Assembly: GCA_963978895.1 (NCBI GenBank)
Contig: OZ022245.1
Coordinates: 19,576,929-19,640,928, forward strand
DNA from: Erpobdella octoculata
Lineage: Eukaryota; Annelida; Clitellata; Hirudinida; Erpobdellidae
DNA length: 64,000 nucleotides
Direction of reading: 5' to 3'
Each line of letters starts with the position of its first letter. Position 1 is the first letter of the stretch. Below are positions 1 to 9,795 of this stretch, in pieces. The notes under the pieces were generated by a model that saw only the letters and a program-made list of their open reading frames with translations, made no database searches and was not told the origin of the DNA. A program made the translations under genes and the position numbers.

Positions 1-155
1 CATCAACGGAGAAACCAATTTATTTAAAATTTTACAGGAACCACCGCTTGAATAAGATACATAAGTGTGCCAAATTTCAATTAAATCTGTTCGGCCGTTT
101 ACATTTTATGTCCGAACAAACAAACAAACAAACATTTCATTTTTATATATAAGAT
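1..155 (+). repeat. Probable 3' tail of an unidentified retroelement
   Basis: The stretch ends in a (CAAA)n run (about 118-134) followed by an AT-rich tail. It is preceded by wording (caaatttcaattaaatctg, then a 'cggccgtttac' box) that resembles the 3' ends of many invertebrate retroelements. No coding sequence is visible, so the family is not assigned. Confidence 0.3.
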
Positions 156-968
156 AACGTCGCCTACTATATGTTATCGGTAAATTAATGGTCCAAATCG
201 ACTTAGTTGGAAAAGGACTTTAAATAAATAAATTATATAAATCGGTAAATTAGAATTATACATTTTTTATGTCGGATATTGCGTTAAATTGTAGTAAAGC
301 TGTTGTTAGAGTTTTCAAAGGAAACAAAAATAGACTTTAAACCACGTGAAGGATCCAAACAGAAGACTCTAAATCATTTTCGGAGGCCATTTTGGCATCA
401 TACTCGAAACTGGTTTATCTCCGATATTTCTATTCTATATATATGGACCCAACCACTGCTATACCATCACATGAGGATTTCTCTAAATCTCAAAGAGACA
501 CAAAAGCATAAATGTCTAAAGTTACCAAATCACAACTGACTCTAGGTGGAGCGCTAGACCAGGACTTCCAGCAATAACACAATAACTGGTGGTCGAAAAT
601 TTACTGAAAGTTTTCCGAAATTTTCAACACTACGCGACACCGCTTGGTCAAACACATCGATATAGCAATTAAAAAACGTCACTGTCTAATAAAAACAATA
701 GTCATTTTGATGCACGAACATTGCTTATCGCAACTCTTCATTGTGAACACCTGATGTTGGTTTTTTGTCTTCAACACATGGACACCGGACAGCTTGAACA
801 GGAATTTTTTTTGACATCTAAATCTTTATCAACAACCAGCCTATTTAATAGCGTTGTAATCTAAAACCATATTTGACTTATTTTTTTAGCGTGCTTAATC
901 TACGTTGGCTTGATCGTGCATACTACTCATAAGGACCACTACTTTACTTTACCTTTTGTACAGATAAA
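156..968. other. No gene recognised
   Basis: AT-rich sequence. A 78-codon open frame at 303-539 has no recognisable domain. I searched for the PUS3 exon that should precede the one at 1412 and did not find it here, so it is probably left of the window. Confidence 0.4.
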
Positions 969-1180
969 TTACCTGAGGTCTTTTTTGACCCCAGTGGTAT
1001 AAAGTTTTATTTTTCTAAACTCACCGACACCTAGTTGACAATTTTTTTTATTGTAAAGTCATTTGGTAGAATGCAGAAAATCCAAACAAAAATAGTCGGT
1101 TTGAACATCTATTCTCCATACAGCATCATTTCAAACACCCTCTGGGGTCAAAAACGACCCAAAGGTCGTTCCAGGGTTAA
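969..1180. mobile_element. piggyBac-like miniature element
   Basis: The right end, read inward on the - strand, is TTAA followed by CCCTGGAACGACC and a run reading GGGTCGTTTTTGACCCC. The left end near 969 carries a decayed version (CCTGAGGTC, then TTTTTTGACCCC). TTAA target sites with CCC-type ends are characteristic of piggyBac elements. The 212-bp interior is non-coding. The left TTAA is imperfect, so the left boundary is approximate. Confidence 0.45.
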
Positions 1181-1411
1181 AGTGTAGCATTGAATATTTT
1201 TTAGCTCATAACTTTTAGTGACCATAAGTGGACTCTAAATAATTTTAGACTATACTAAAATTGTCTTCAAATCATTTTCTTATCGTTAAGAATTGTTTAA
1301 AGAGATGAAACTAATAAAATGAATTTTATTTTATTTGAGTGTATAACACTAGAGTGCTACTCAATTAGATATTTGTTTGTTGCAATTGTTTTAATTTCAC
1401 CTTTTTTTAAG

Positions 1412-4400
1412 ATTTGACTGTGTTGGGAGGACCTATAAATACATTTTTCCAAAAGCTGATTTAGATATTGAGGTATGATTTTTTAGCAAATATCTGTGGT
1501 AATCTTGTTATCTTTATTTTAAATAAGCATGTTTTTGCACACTTACAGAAATTGAAAACTGCTGGTGAACTGTTGGTGGGAGAAAATGATTTTAGAAATT
1601 TTTGCAAAATGGATGTTGGCAATGGAGTAATTAATTTTAGAAGAAAAATAATTTCTGTGTCTTGTTTACCTCTCAACTCAGAGTTGTATTACTTGTTTTG
1701 ATATTTTTTATTTGTTTTAAATTTTAACCAAGTCATATAGATTCGGGATTTGAATATCCGTTTGAATATCAAATGTAAACGTCTGATTTTAAAATGATTA
1801 TTGTTTTGAAAAGATTTTCATAGAATTAAGGTTTATCTACAAATTTAATTGACAAATGTTAGCCGCTGAAATGTGCACAAACCGAAACCAAATGTAGCCA
1901 ATTAACCATATAATAAAAAAATATCCCAAAATATATTGATATATTTTTATCAATGATTTATTTGTCTATTACCCGCTGATCGACCTGACGAATTGATGAA
2001 GTTATTTTAGGGAGAAAAAAAGATACAGAAAAGTCCTCATTTATTATTACTTTCAGGAAGATCCCATATACGATTGTCAATATCATAACATTGGTGTCAG
2101 AAGTGGGATCCGGAAGAAATGGTTTTAAAAGTACTGGAAGAACTGCCCGTTGCTGAGTTGAGGCGGGAGCTAAGAAAATGGGGGCTGAACAGTAAAGGAG
2201 GACAGCCCGAGCTTGTGAACTGCCTCCGGTTGGCATTGGAGGACAATGGGTTTGACCTAAAAGAATATGAGTTTGATATGAATGAAGAGTTAACAAACTT
2301 GATAGCAGAAATGAGGGAAATAAAGCAGTTATGAACATGATGTAGTTTTATAATTTCCCATTGTCAAACTTTATAAGGAAAATTAGCAGAAAAGACAGAC
2401 CAAAATATTGTACAGAAATATTTATCATTTTTATTACTTTCAATAAATTATAAAAGCATTCCATAAGAACCCGAATATGATTGTCAATATCTTAACAATA
2501 TTAATGATGGTTGTTCAAGGCTTCTATTACATACCATGCACCTGATGTATGATTTATCTCAAACCACGCCTTAAAGTAAAGCATAATTTTTATAAATTTC
2601 TTCGGAATAACTTATATTGGTATTTCAGTAGCAGAGGTGCCAGCAGTATCATCTACCTAGTTAGCTAGATTTGATTGCCAATCAAATAAATTTATAATTT
2701 TCATGTATTTCTTGACAATCTTTGACTTACACAACTGGAATTTCTATGAACCACCAGTAAAGAAATGCTGATCTAATTTTTTTAGGATCATGTTGTCATA
2801 TAAAAATTTTAATATTCTTTAAAGGTTAAGAAAAAATGATGCATCAGAAAATGATAGTTATGAAATGTATGTCTTGACAATAGTTGGAGTTGCTTTTTTG
2901 TGGCATCAGATTCGCTGTATAGTTGCTATATTAATGATGGTTGCTCAAGGTCTTGAAGAGGTTCAGGTAATAATTTGTGTCAATTTTTTTATTAAGTAGC
3001 CTAAAATTGTTGGTGCAATTTTCAAATTTTAGACCAGTTAGTGTTCGTTAATTTTCAAATTTTAGACCAGTTAGTGTTCGTTAATTTTCAAATTTTAGAC
3101 CAGTTAGTGTTCGTTAATTTTCAAAATTTAGACCAGTTAGTGTTCGTTTAACAGAAGTATTGATATAATTAATATTTAAGGTTGTGGAGAAATTACTTGA
3201 TGTTGAAAACTTTCCATTAAAGCCACAGTACACAATGGCATCAGGTAACTATTGTTGTAGGATTCTTTGTTTAATGGTTTTGCTAATTTTTCTTGGTATT
3301 ATTTTAGAGTTACCACTAGTTCTCTACAGCTGTGAATATGATGGCTTACATTGGAATACTGATAAAGGTGATTTATTCTTATTATAGTTTCAATAGCATT
3401 CAGCCACTTAATAAGAAATGCAAGATATTATCCTTAGGAAGTGGAGGACCAAGTAGTTTGAAGTAGGGGTCAAAGAGCAATTTTTTATGTAAATGCATCA
3501 TATTTTTATGGATCTCCCAAGTACTTTCTTTAAATTCTTTTTAAAAATCCACTTTTGTAGACCTGACTACACAAAAGACTTGACTTGACTATAAAGCATT
3601 AAAGCCTTGCATGGGTTATGAAAAATGGACCGGACCGAGGCTATTGTGCCATCTTTGAGGATATGTGCCATTTAAAACTAGCCAAGCCCAGTTTAGCACA
3701 GATTGGACTGGGTCTTGATTTTTTTGCCTATGAAAATGACCGGGTCTGGAATTTTTTGCTAAGGAAATGAGCCAGACAGGCCTCAAAAATAGTGCAAGCC
3801 TCTATGATGCATGGTTTAATTTTTAAATTTGTATGCGAGCAAAGCCGCACGGGTACTGCTCGTGGGCATATAAAATGACTTTGTTCAGAAATGAGTTTAA
3901 GTAATAAATCTTGTTTTTTAGAGGCTATGAAGGAAACTCTGCTGAACCTGCAAGCTCTCTGGTCTAAGCAATCTATCAAGTAATTGATTTTCGTTCTATC
4001 AAAACAAGCACACACACACACACACATAGATACAACAGGGGCGTAGCTAGGGGGGGCAAGCTGCCCCGGGCGCCATCTTGCGGGGGCGCCGAAGAGGAAA
4101 ATACAGTATATTCATGCTAGACTAACTCTCTCTCAAAGTTTGCGTAAGGTGCAAGAAAAACAGTAGTTTCCTTCCTTGCATCAGGATGTCGTCCACAGTC
4201 TAGTTTTATATCTGCTGCTTCAGTCCATTTAGTTGTTCTGCAGCATCAAACTTGTTAGGTTCTTAGGAAGGGAGAGAGCCGTCACTCATGTGTTTCATTT
4301 CAAACCCACCAGCCACAATCTAGGCACAGATCTCCGGCTCAGGCAAGGTGGAACTTGGTGACCCCTTCATGCTCCAGCCACCAGTCATTTCACATCGTTG

Positions 4401-5979
4401 ACGTAGAGCCAATGTTTTGAAAGCTGCTCTTGCTATCTAGAACGTCTGTGCCCTGTGCAGCACACCTTCTTTATGACATCAAGTTTATGACACACAGCCT
4501 AAGGACCATATTTAATTTCCTCAGTGTGTGCATTTATTTATTACATTTATTCTCACTGAGTTTTGTGGATTTTTAAAAAATTTATTTCTGTTCTTTACGG
4601 TATTTTAAATAAAATTTTTGCTTGCCGCATTTTTTTCAAATACTGATCGCAAAAAGATGGCGCCAAAACGCACGCATATAAACCTACACTTTTAGTTCAT
4701 ATAACAGTTATGTGTAAAATGTGTTAGATCTGCCTCGTGGCCAGTCGCTTGTTAAACTTGATGTTGGATTGCAATAATTTTAAGAATGAATGGGCCGTTG
4801 TTATAGCTTGTAACTCAACTGTTGGTTAGGCAAAGTACTGTAACGAACACGGACATTTTTTCTGCGTCTGTAATACTCTGTATATAGATTAAAATTAAAA
4901 TTCGTTTCACTTGAAATGGCTTCAAATTGTGTTCAACTTTAACTTCTTCATTGCAACGGGGGGAGGCCCAGTGTGGGGGGCGCAAAATTTATAGTTTCGC
5001 CCCGGGCGCCAAAAACCCTCGCTACGCCTCTGAGATACAAACATACATACATTCATACAGGGTCGCCCAAAAAAGTGAGAACATCTTACATAATTTAATT
5101 AAATATAATTCTTCATGCAATTTTTTGCAAAGTACTTAGCTATCCAGAAATCATGTTCATTGTGTCCTCCTTGCTTCCCAACTACTTTTTCTAAGCGTCG
5201 AAGCCACTAATACAACATGTTTTGGAGAAAAACTCTCCATTTTCAAGGCAAAGGAAACACGTAAACAACCCAGAACTAAAAGCACAGAAACCAAAAGAAA
5301 AGGAATGTTCCTCAAATAATTTGAAGAGCCAAAGGAAGAAAAAAATTAATAAATACAAGTAAAACGAGTCAATCATAAGCGGGGAATAAACAAGATACGA
5401 TCTACTTCTTTCGCCTTCGCTGTGTAACGTTTACATTGTCTATCACATGTTGAAACATATCATGAGAAGAATCAACCTCCAACGATTCTGGCGCATCAGT
5501 ACCGATACATTCTTCCGTAGCCAGTGAAGCCGCAACTCCATCAGCCATCATATGTCAACCTCTCCCTGAAACAATGGCTCATCGTCATCATCGGGAAGCA
5601 GATCAAGACGGCAACAGTCATAACAACTCGTGGCTGAGCCATCCGTCACAAGCTTAGAATCAATGACAGGAGACGCAGACGGGACAGCAGCAAAACTGCT
5701 TTTTGTTCTGGGTTGTTTACGTGTTTCCTTTTCCTTGAAAATAAGAGTTTTTCTCTGAAATGCATTAATTGAAATAAAAATAACTTAGAATTATGAATTA
5801 CAAGAGTTTGTTTAATGTCGGTCTTATTCCTCAGTTTCGAAAAGTGGAACGTGTTATGAAAAAAGTTGTTTCATTTAGATTCAAGCATGTATAAAAGAAC
5901 ATTTATTGGCAAAATTTGCTGTAGATAATAAACGTGTCTACGGCAACACCGCCTTGCCTAAATGAGCCACCGACCATCA

Positions 5980-6023
<44 letters not shown>

Positions 6024-6857
6024 TTGAGACACACTCCAAGAAACACAACTCGCCATTTGGCAGAAACAACTTTTCGAGCCAAATTCTCGACCTTTCGGCA
6101 CAAAACTCTCTGTTCGAGACTACAATTAGCCAAAAACTTTTCCATTAAACTTTTATTGTCAGACCGACGGACCGTTTCAGCTATGTCAGCCATCCTCAGG
6201 GTCAAAAGTAAAACGAGAAAAGTTTTTGTTTACTTTTCTCGTTTTACTTTTGACCCTGAGGATGGCTGACATAGCTGAAACGGTCCGTCGGTCTGACAAT
6301 AAAAGTTTAATGGAAAAGTTTTTGGCTAATTGTAGTCTCGAAGAGAGTTTTGTGCCGAAAGGTCAAGAATTTGGCTCGAAAAGTTGTTTCTGCCAAATGG
6401 CGAGTTGTGTTTCTTGGAGCGTGTCTCAAAGATAAATTGATTCCACAGTTTATTCGCAACAAATATATATATATTTATAACCTCTTATGACATTTCTGTT
6501 TTTTTTAGATCATCCATGCTACGAATAATGTTGAGCGACCTGGAAAAGCTAGCTGGTTTTTAATTACTTATGTAATTACTTAACTTTTTAATTAATACTT
6601 AATCATGATTGTGTTTAATTTTCTAGATCTCCACATACCAACCCAGCATCGTGTTCTTCTGCCAGGGAACACTCCAAAAATCTACAAGCCGCTTTTCGAT
6701 CGTCCAAAGTGTGGTATGTGGTTATATTAAACACCCTCAGAGTTTCAGTGTTGTTATTTGTTCTAATCTGGTTTTAACAGAGAGTTTAGAAGATAGAATA
6801 TTGCATCACAACAGAAAAAGGAAGCAAAAATACTCTTTAAAAAGATTACTTTTTTAA
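1412..6857 (+). CDS. PUS3: tRNA pseudouridine synthase 3, 3' part (nine exons)
   Basis: PUS3 makes pseudouridine at positions 38/39 of the tRNA anticodon arm. The exons are 1412-1472, 1549-1682, 2825-2966, 3181-3244, 3308-3367, 3922-3979, 6509-6555, 6627-6713 and 6781-6857. All junctions are GT/AG and all phases agree, giving 243 codons including the TAA stop. Recognisable blocks in order are RTYKYIFPKADLDIE, DFRNFCKMDVGNGVINF, VGVAFLWHQIRC, LLDVENFPLKPQYTMAS, ELPLVLYSCEY, LQALWSKQSIK, MLRIMLSDLEKL, KIYKPLFDRPKC and ESLEDRILHH. These line up with the C-terminal half of animal PUS3, and KPLFDRPKC is nearly diagnostic. The catalytic aspartate lies in upstream exons outside the window. Introns carry a TRIM, a hAT derivative and a Penelope palindrome, but no coding exon is broken. 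Exact exon edges are inferred from splice sites and phase. Confidence 0.93.
1937..2497 (+). mobile_element. Miniature LTR retrotransposon (TRIM) in PUS3 intron 2
   Basis: A 5' LTR (about 1937-2090) and a 3' LTR (about 2338-2497) are diverged. They share a TGAT-TA-TTTTAT start and an end reading GATTGTCAATATC-TAACA. A primer-binding-like sequence (TTGGTGTCAGAAGTGGGAT) follows the 5' LTR directly at 2091. ATAT flanks both sides (1933-1936, 2498-2501) and may be a 4-bp target duplication. The whole interior is about 250 bp and is filled by one short SAP-domain frame. It lies between PUS3 exons ending at 1682 and starting at 2825. Confidence 0.6.
2119..2334 (+). CDS. 71-residue SAP-domain peptide encoded by the TRIM
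   Basis: The frame starts with ATG 28 bases after the primer-binding site and ends just before the 3' LTR. Residues 3-45 fit the SAP fold, a helix-turn-helix DNA-binding motif: LEELPVAELRRELRKWGL, then N-x-KGG, then PELVNCLRLAL. The tail is acidic (EYEFDMNEEL). SAP domains bind AT-rich DNA in chromatin proteins, and a role in this element is only inferred. No Gag core, zinc knuckle, protease or polymerase is present. It may be the N-terminal remnant of a larger Gag. Confidence 0.55.
   Translation: MVLKVLEELPVAELRRELRKWGLNSKGGQPELVNCLRLALEDNGFDLKEYEFDMNEELTNLIAEMREIKQL
3018..3149 (+). repeat. 33-bp tandem repeat, four copies
   Basis: Four near-perfect copies of a 33-base unit containing TTTTAGACCAGTTAGTGTTCG lie in the PUS3 intron that ends at 3180. 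They stop about 30 bases before the acceptor, so they occupy the polypyrimidine/branch region. Confidence 0.85.
4036..5032. mobile_element. Non-autonomous hAT-type DNA transposon
   Basis: An exact 8-bp duplication AGATACAA (4028-4035 and 5033-5040) flanks inverted ends CAGGGGCGTAGCTAGGG and CAGAGGCGTAGCGAGGG, followed by a shared CCCGGGCGCC block. Eight-base duplications are typical of hAT. The 997-bp interior has no transposase. It sits in the 2.5-kb PUS3 intron between exons 6 and 7. A (CA)n run at 4008-4026 adjoins it. Confidence 0.85.
5224..5760. repeat. Inverted-repeat element enclosing a Penelope-like ORF tail
   Basis: Arms of about 63 bp at 5224-5288 and 5696-5758 are inverted copies sharing GGGTTGTTTACGTGTTTCC. 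Between them the - strand reads a short acidic tail ending in NVTQRRRKK and a stop near 5405. This resembles the tail NITQRKRKN that ends the Penelope-like frame at 16124. I infer a rearranged Penelope 3' region. Confidence 0.4.
5933..5982 (-). mobile_element. Fragment of a tRNA-derived SINE head
   Basis: On the - strand this reads GGTGATGGTCGGTGGCTCA, then a block containing GGCGGTGTTGCCGTAGACACG. It matches the complete tRNA-like head at 15167-15254 but lacks the part between box A and the central arm. It abuts a (TA)n tract at 5981-6020. Confidence 0.5.
6162..6203 (-). ncRNA. Hammerhead ribozyme (type I, Penelope-associated)
   Basis: On the - strand: stem I strand GACC, core CTGAGGA, stem II GGCT/AGCT with loop GACAT, core GAA, short stem III ACG/CGT with a 3-base loop, cleavage-site C, and stem I strand GGTC. 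One unpaired base precedes stem II, as in known Penelope hammerheads. It is the mirror copy of the motif at 6252. Confidence 0.8.
6252..6293 (+). ncRNA. Hammerhead ribozyme (type I, Penelope-associated)
   Basis: GACC, CTGAGGA, stem II GGCT-GACAT-AGCT, GAA, stem III ACG-GTC-CGT, cleavage-site C at 6289, GGTC. All conserved core bases (CUGANGA and GAAA) are present. The ATG of the Penelope-like frame lies in the core/stem II region. Confidence 0.82.
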
Positions 6858-6861
6858 TAAA
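6856..6861 (+). promoter_or_regulatory. Candidate polyadenylation signal of PUS3
   Basis: AATAAA overlaps the TAA stop codon of the last PUS3 exon (6855-6857). If used, the 3' UTR would be only a few tens of bases. A second candidate, AATAAA at 6898-6903, lies just downstream. Confidence 0.4.
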
Positions 6862-7766
6862 GGCAATTTCTTGTGTTTTTCAAGTAAATGCTAAACAAAT
6901 AAATCTGTTGAGTCCTTAATTCTGTTCATTATGAATAAAGTGCATTTACAGTTCATAGATCCTAAAAAAATTTGTTAGGTTCACATGGACTTAGAGTACA
7001 GTGGACTGCTTATTTCAAAAGGGCAGTATATTAAGTCAACCAAATCTCGACTTTCTTCCTGAGAGGGGCGAGGCTGTTCTCATTAAAATGGTGACGTTTT
7101 AGTGGTTTTGCCCGTCCCAAGGACGGATGTTTTAACATTACGATGAACATTGGATATATATTTTGCATCAATATAAATTAATTATTATTTTTTATTTATA
7201 ACATTGAAGTGAAAAGATTGTTTTACCCATAGACAGGGGGCACACGCCCCCCATTTTGGAATAGTTAAAAATAATTTACATTAAACAAATTTAAATTATG
7301 TACATAATATTTACTAATAAACTTATAAATAAAATCATTTTTAAATAAAAGTAAATTTGGTAAAGGGTTATAATCATTATACACGAATAAATTTGTAAAC
7401 AATACATTAATAGCAATGGTATAAAAAATGTCATTAATTTTTCAGAAGGGGGGACTTTTGTTGCTCCTATGGGCGGGCACTCATAGATGCGCCCCCTAGC
7501 AAAATTTTGGATCCGCCCATGCACATAGATATATATATATGGTTTTATAGTTCGTATGCATTCCAAAACAAATGAAAGGAAAAAGGATAGATTAAAATAT
7601 TATTAATTTTTTATATTTTGAATTAATTTAAGTAAGGTGAATATTTTTTAATCTATTTAAAGGTAATATTTCACACAAAAGGCCCGAAGTGTGAATGATT
7701 AATATACTCGGCTATAATCAACATACATAATTTGCTATTTATGTATGCTAGCAATTTCGCGTAACG

Positions 7767-7767
<1 letters not shown>
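6862..7767. other. Intergenic, no gene; possible decayed MITE near 7218-7525
   Basis: No open frame with a recognisable domain. The right part has G-run ends on opposite strands (CAGGGGGCACACGCCCCCC near 7236 and GCGCCCCCTAGCAAAATTTT near 7490) that suggest a short decayed DNA element. No target duplication was found. Confidence 0.3.

Positions 7768-7843
<76 letters not shown>
7768..7843. repeat. (TA)n microsatellite
   Basis: An uninterrupted AT run of about 76 bases. Open frames through it (YIYIYI) are artefacts. The 7844-7996 stretch to the right is locally GC-rich and has no recognised feature. Confidence 0.98.
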
Positions 7844-7844
<1 letters not shown>

Positions 7845-7996
7845 CGGGGGCACCCGGGGTTTTTAGAGGTTTACCTAATGCGTTTCTTTTTCACTCCCGT
7901 TTCCTTCCCGTTTGCGGTCCCGGTCGTAATCCGTTCCCTGTCGTTTTCCCGCTCATTTTTTCGCTCTCAGTTCCGCCCCCCCTAGATCCGATACTA

Positions 7997-8043
7997 CACA
8001 CATACATACATACATACATACATACATACATACATACATACAT
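7997..8043. repeat. (ACAT)n microsatellite at the left edge of the Hero-like array
   Basis: An almost pure CATA/ACAT repeat. The 5'-truncated Hero-like copy starts immediately after it, at TGAAGCCG. It matches the repeat that follows the last copy at 14320. Confidence 0.95.
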
Positions 8044-9621
8044 GAAGCCGAGGGATCTTTGCAATGGTCTGAAAAGCTCGGAGCAGTGCAACCGGGACGG
8101 CTCGGTCTGGGTTGGTTCCATCATGTGTGGTGGTCTAAGGCCTCGTCGCAGGAAAGGACAAACCTGATTATTCAAGACAGAAGGCGAGCAATGGAGTTGG
8201 AAAGAGTGCAGTTAGGTGCTCAGATGTCGCAACAGGGCGATTGGACTAGATGGGAGGCGGCAGTTCAACATTCGATGACATGGAATGATTTGTGGCGTTA
8301 CTCGCCCATCCGCCTATCTTTCGTGATTAGAGCGATGTATGATCAACTGCCGACAGCTTCGAACTTAGTGAAGTGGGGAAAGCTTGAAAATGAAGCCTGC
8401 AAGCTGTGTGAGAAAACAGAAACTCTGATTCATATTCTCTCATGTTGTCCGTATGCTTTGGCAAAGGGAAGATACACGTGGCGCCACAATGAGGTTCTAA
8501 GAGAGATACTGGGCATTATCAAGGAGAACTGCAGACTAGCCAATTCGATGCAGTTGTGCCCCAGAAGAAAAGTTTATTTCTTGAGAGAAGGCTTGCAGCA
8601 CTTGTGCCGCAGAAAGGCAAGTACGAGAAGAGAATCGTTGCTTGATGCGGCAAATGACTGGAGGATATCAGCAGACTTAAAAGATGAAGACTGCTTTCCG
8701 GAATTGGTTCGCAGCAGCGGATTGAGACCGGACATTGTCATTTTTTCCAGTTTGGCCAAGACGTTGCTGTTCATCGAACTGACAGTGCCATGGGAAAGCA
8801 ACATGGAAGCCTCAAATATCTTGAAAGAAGAACGGTACAGAATCCTTGCCCAAGATTTGGAGCGTGCGGGGTATAGAGTCGAGATTTTTCCAGTTGAATT
8901 AGGCGCCAGGGGTGTAGCCGGTCGCTCACTTGTCAAATTGCTTGTGGCTCTCGGAATGTCGGGTCGGAAAAAAACTCTAGCTATCAAGAAAATAGCTGAA
9001 AGAGCAGAAACAGCTTCTTTTTGGATATGGATGCAAAGGAATGAAAAAGGAGATAATAAATTTAAACAGCCACTTCTGGCTACCGTACAACAGTGTTAGC
9101 TCCTCCTTTGTTTACAAGTTCAGGGACGAAGTCGCGTTATGGCTGCCGGCGAAAGTTTCGGTTGTTTGCAATAGAAGTAAAGCTGCTGGCGTTTAGAAAA
9201 TAATCGAAACAATGTTTCCTGGCATTATGGTTTGTGGTGTTTCTCGTGTGGTGAAAGTGGTGGCATGGCTCGAAGTTCCGGAGGTGAATGTTTCTTTCGG
9301 TCTCGGAATCTGGCGGTTTGGTGGATACTACAGTTACTAAATGCTCAAGTTCCGGCGTTTGAAAGACAGTTTCTCATCTTGTTACAGTTGCTTGACGGTT
9401 TCAAAATGACTTCTTGGTTCTGGTACTTTGAAGATTTGCCGGTTATCTGGTTCTGGTCGGAAACGGCATGTGATACACAAATTTCGTCAGGGGGCGGCCG
9501 TCTGATCAACGGTCGTGGCTCGCCCTCCCGTGGTAGCGTCAGGAAAAGGGCCGAAACGCTGGGAGGGTCTTCCTCTGAAGACCTCTGACGAACTTGCTCG
9601 AAGAAGAGTTTTCACATACAT
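8043..9621 (+). mobile_element. Hero/R2-like retrotransposon, copy A (5' truncated)
   Basis: This is the 3' third of the element, offset exactly 4230 bases from the same part of copy B. It holds the endonuclease domain and a 3' UTR ending in TTTTCACATACAT. I noticed only about four base differences from copy B over roughly 1.58 kb. Copy B begins directly after it with no spacer. Confidence 0.9.
8044..9099 (+). pseudogene. C-terminal part of the Hero-like ORF: zinc knuckle and restriction-like endonuclease
   Basis: Open throughout, with no own start; the frame enters from the truncated end. It contains a CCHC knuckle, C-x2-C-x7-H-x4-C (CKLCEKTETLIHILSCC). It is followed by a PD-(D/E)XK type endonuclease core: RPDIVIFSSL, then FIELTVPWESN, the typical C-terminal endonuclease of R2, NeSL and Hero elements that nicks the target. 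At the codon where copy B has a TAA stop (12301), this copy has GAA (8071). The tail has WIWMQRNEK, familiar from Hero-type proteins. Confidence 0.88.
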
Positions 9622-9640
9622 TTCATTGGCATTAGCCATC

Positions 9641-9722
9641 GGACACTCAGGAAAGACTGAGGGGCGCTCGGGGAAGACCGAGTGGCACCGGGAAAGACCG
9701 GAGACATCTTGGAGAGACAAGA
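9641..9722 (+). other. Array of four evenly spaced stem-loops in the Hero-like leader
   Basis: Four hairpins start at 9646, 9667, 9688 and 9708, a 20-21 base period. The stems are CTCAG/CTGAG, CTCGG/CCGAG, CCGG/CCGG and CTTG/CAAG. The loops are all six purines plus a final A: GAAAGA, GGAAGA, GAAAGA, GAGAGA, each closed by G-C. A fifth small hairpin GGC-ATTA-GCC precedes them near 9628. Stem bases differ between units while pairing is kept. The array lies in the 5' UTR, before the ATG at 9796. Confidence 0.75.
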
Positions 9723-9795
9723 ACTACGGGTGTCTTGGCCTGGCTAGCCGGGGCACATTTCCGTCTTCGCATGCTACATCTACAACAAAAGAATT

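Larger units (their letters stand above)
6021..6434. mobile_element. Penelope-like pLTR pair, head-to-head palindrome
   Basis: Two about 200-bp arms (6021-6226 on -, 6237-6434 on +) are near-perfect inverted copies around a loop of about 10 bases. Each arm holds a hammerhead ribozyme and the start of a Penelope-like protein (MADIAETVRRSDNKS, later KWRVVFLG and CLKD). The same unit occurs once at 16233-16440. The left arm abuts (TA)n. The whole palindrome lies in a PUS3 intron, 75 bases upstream of exon 7. Its transcript would fold into a long hairpin. Confidence 0.8.

Noticed and set aside
1468..1701. A free-standing 77-codon gene in the PUS3 region
   Set aside because: It is read-through of an intron and a PUS3 exon. 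Splice sites at 1472 and 1549 explain it.
9622..9720. HDV-like ribozyme at the 5' end, as in R2
   Set aside because: I could not fold the leader into the nested double pseudoknot. Only simple hairpins are evident.
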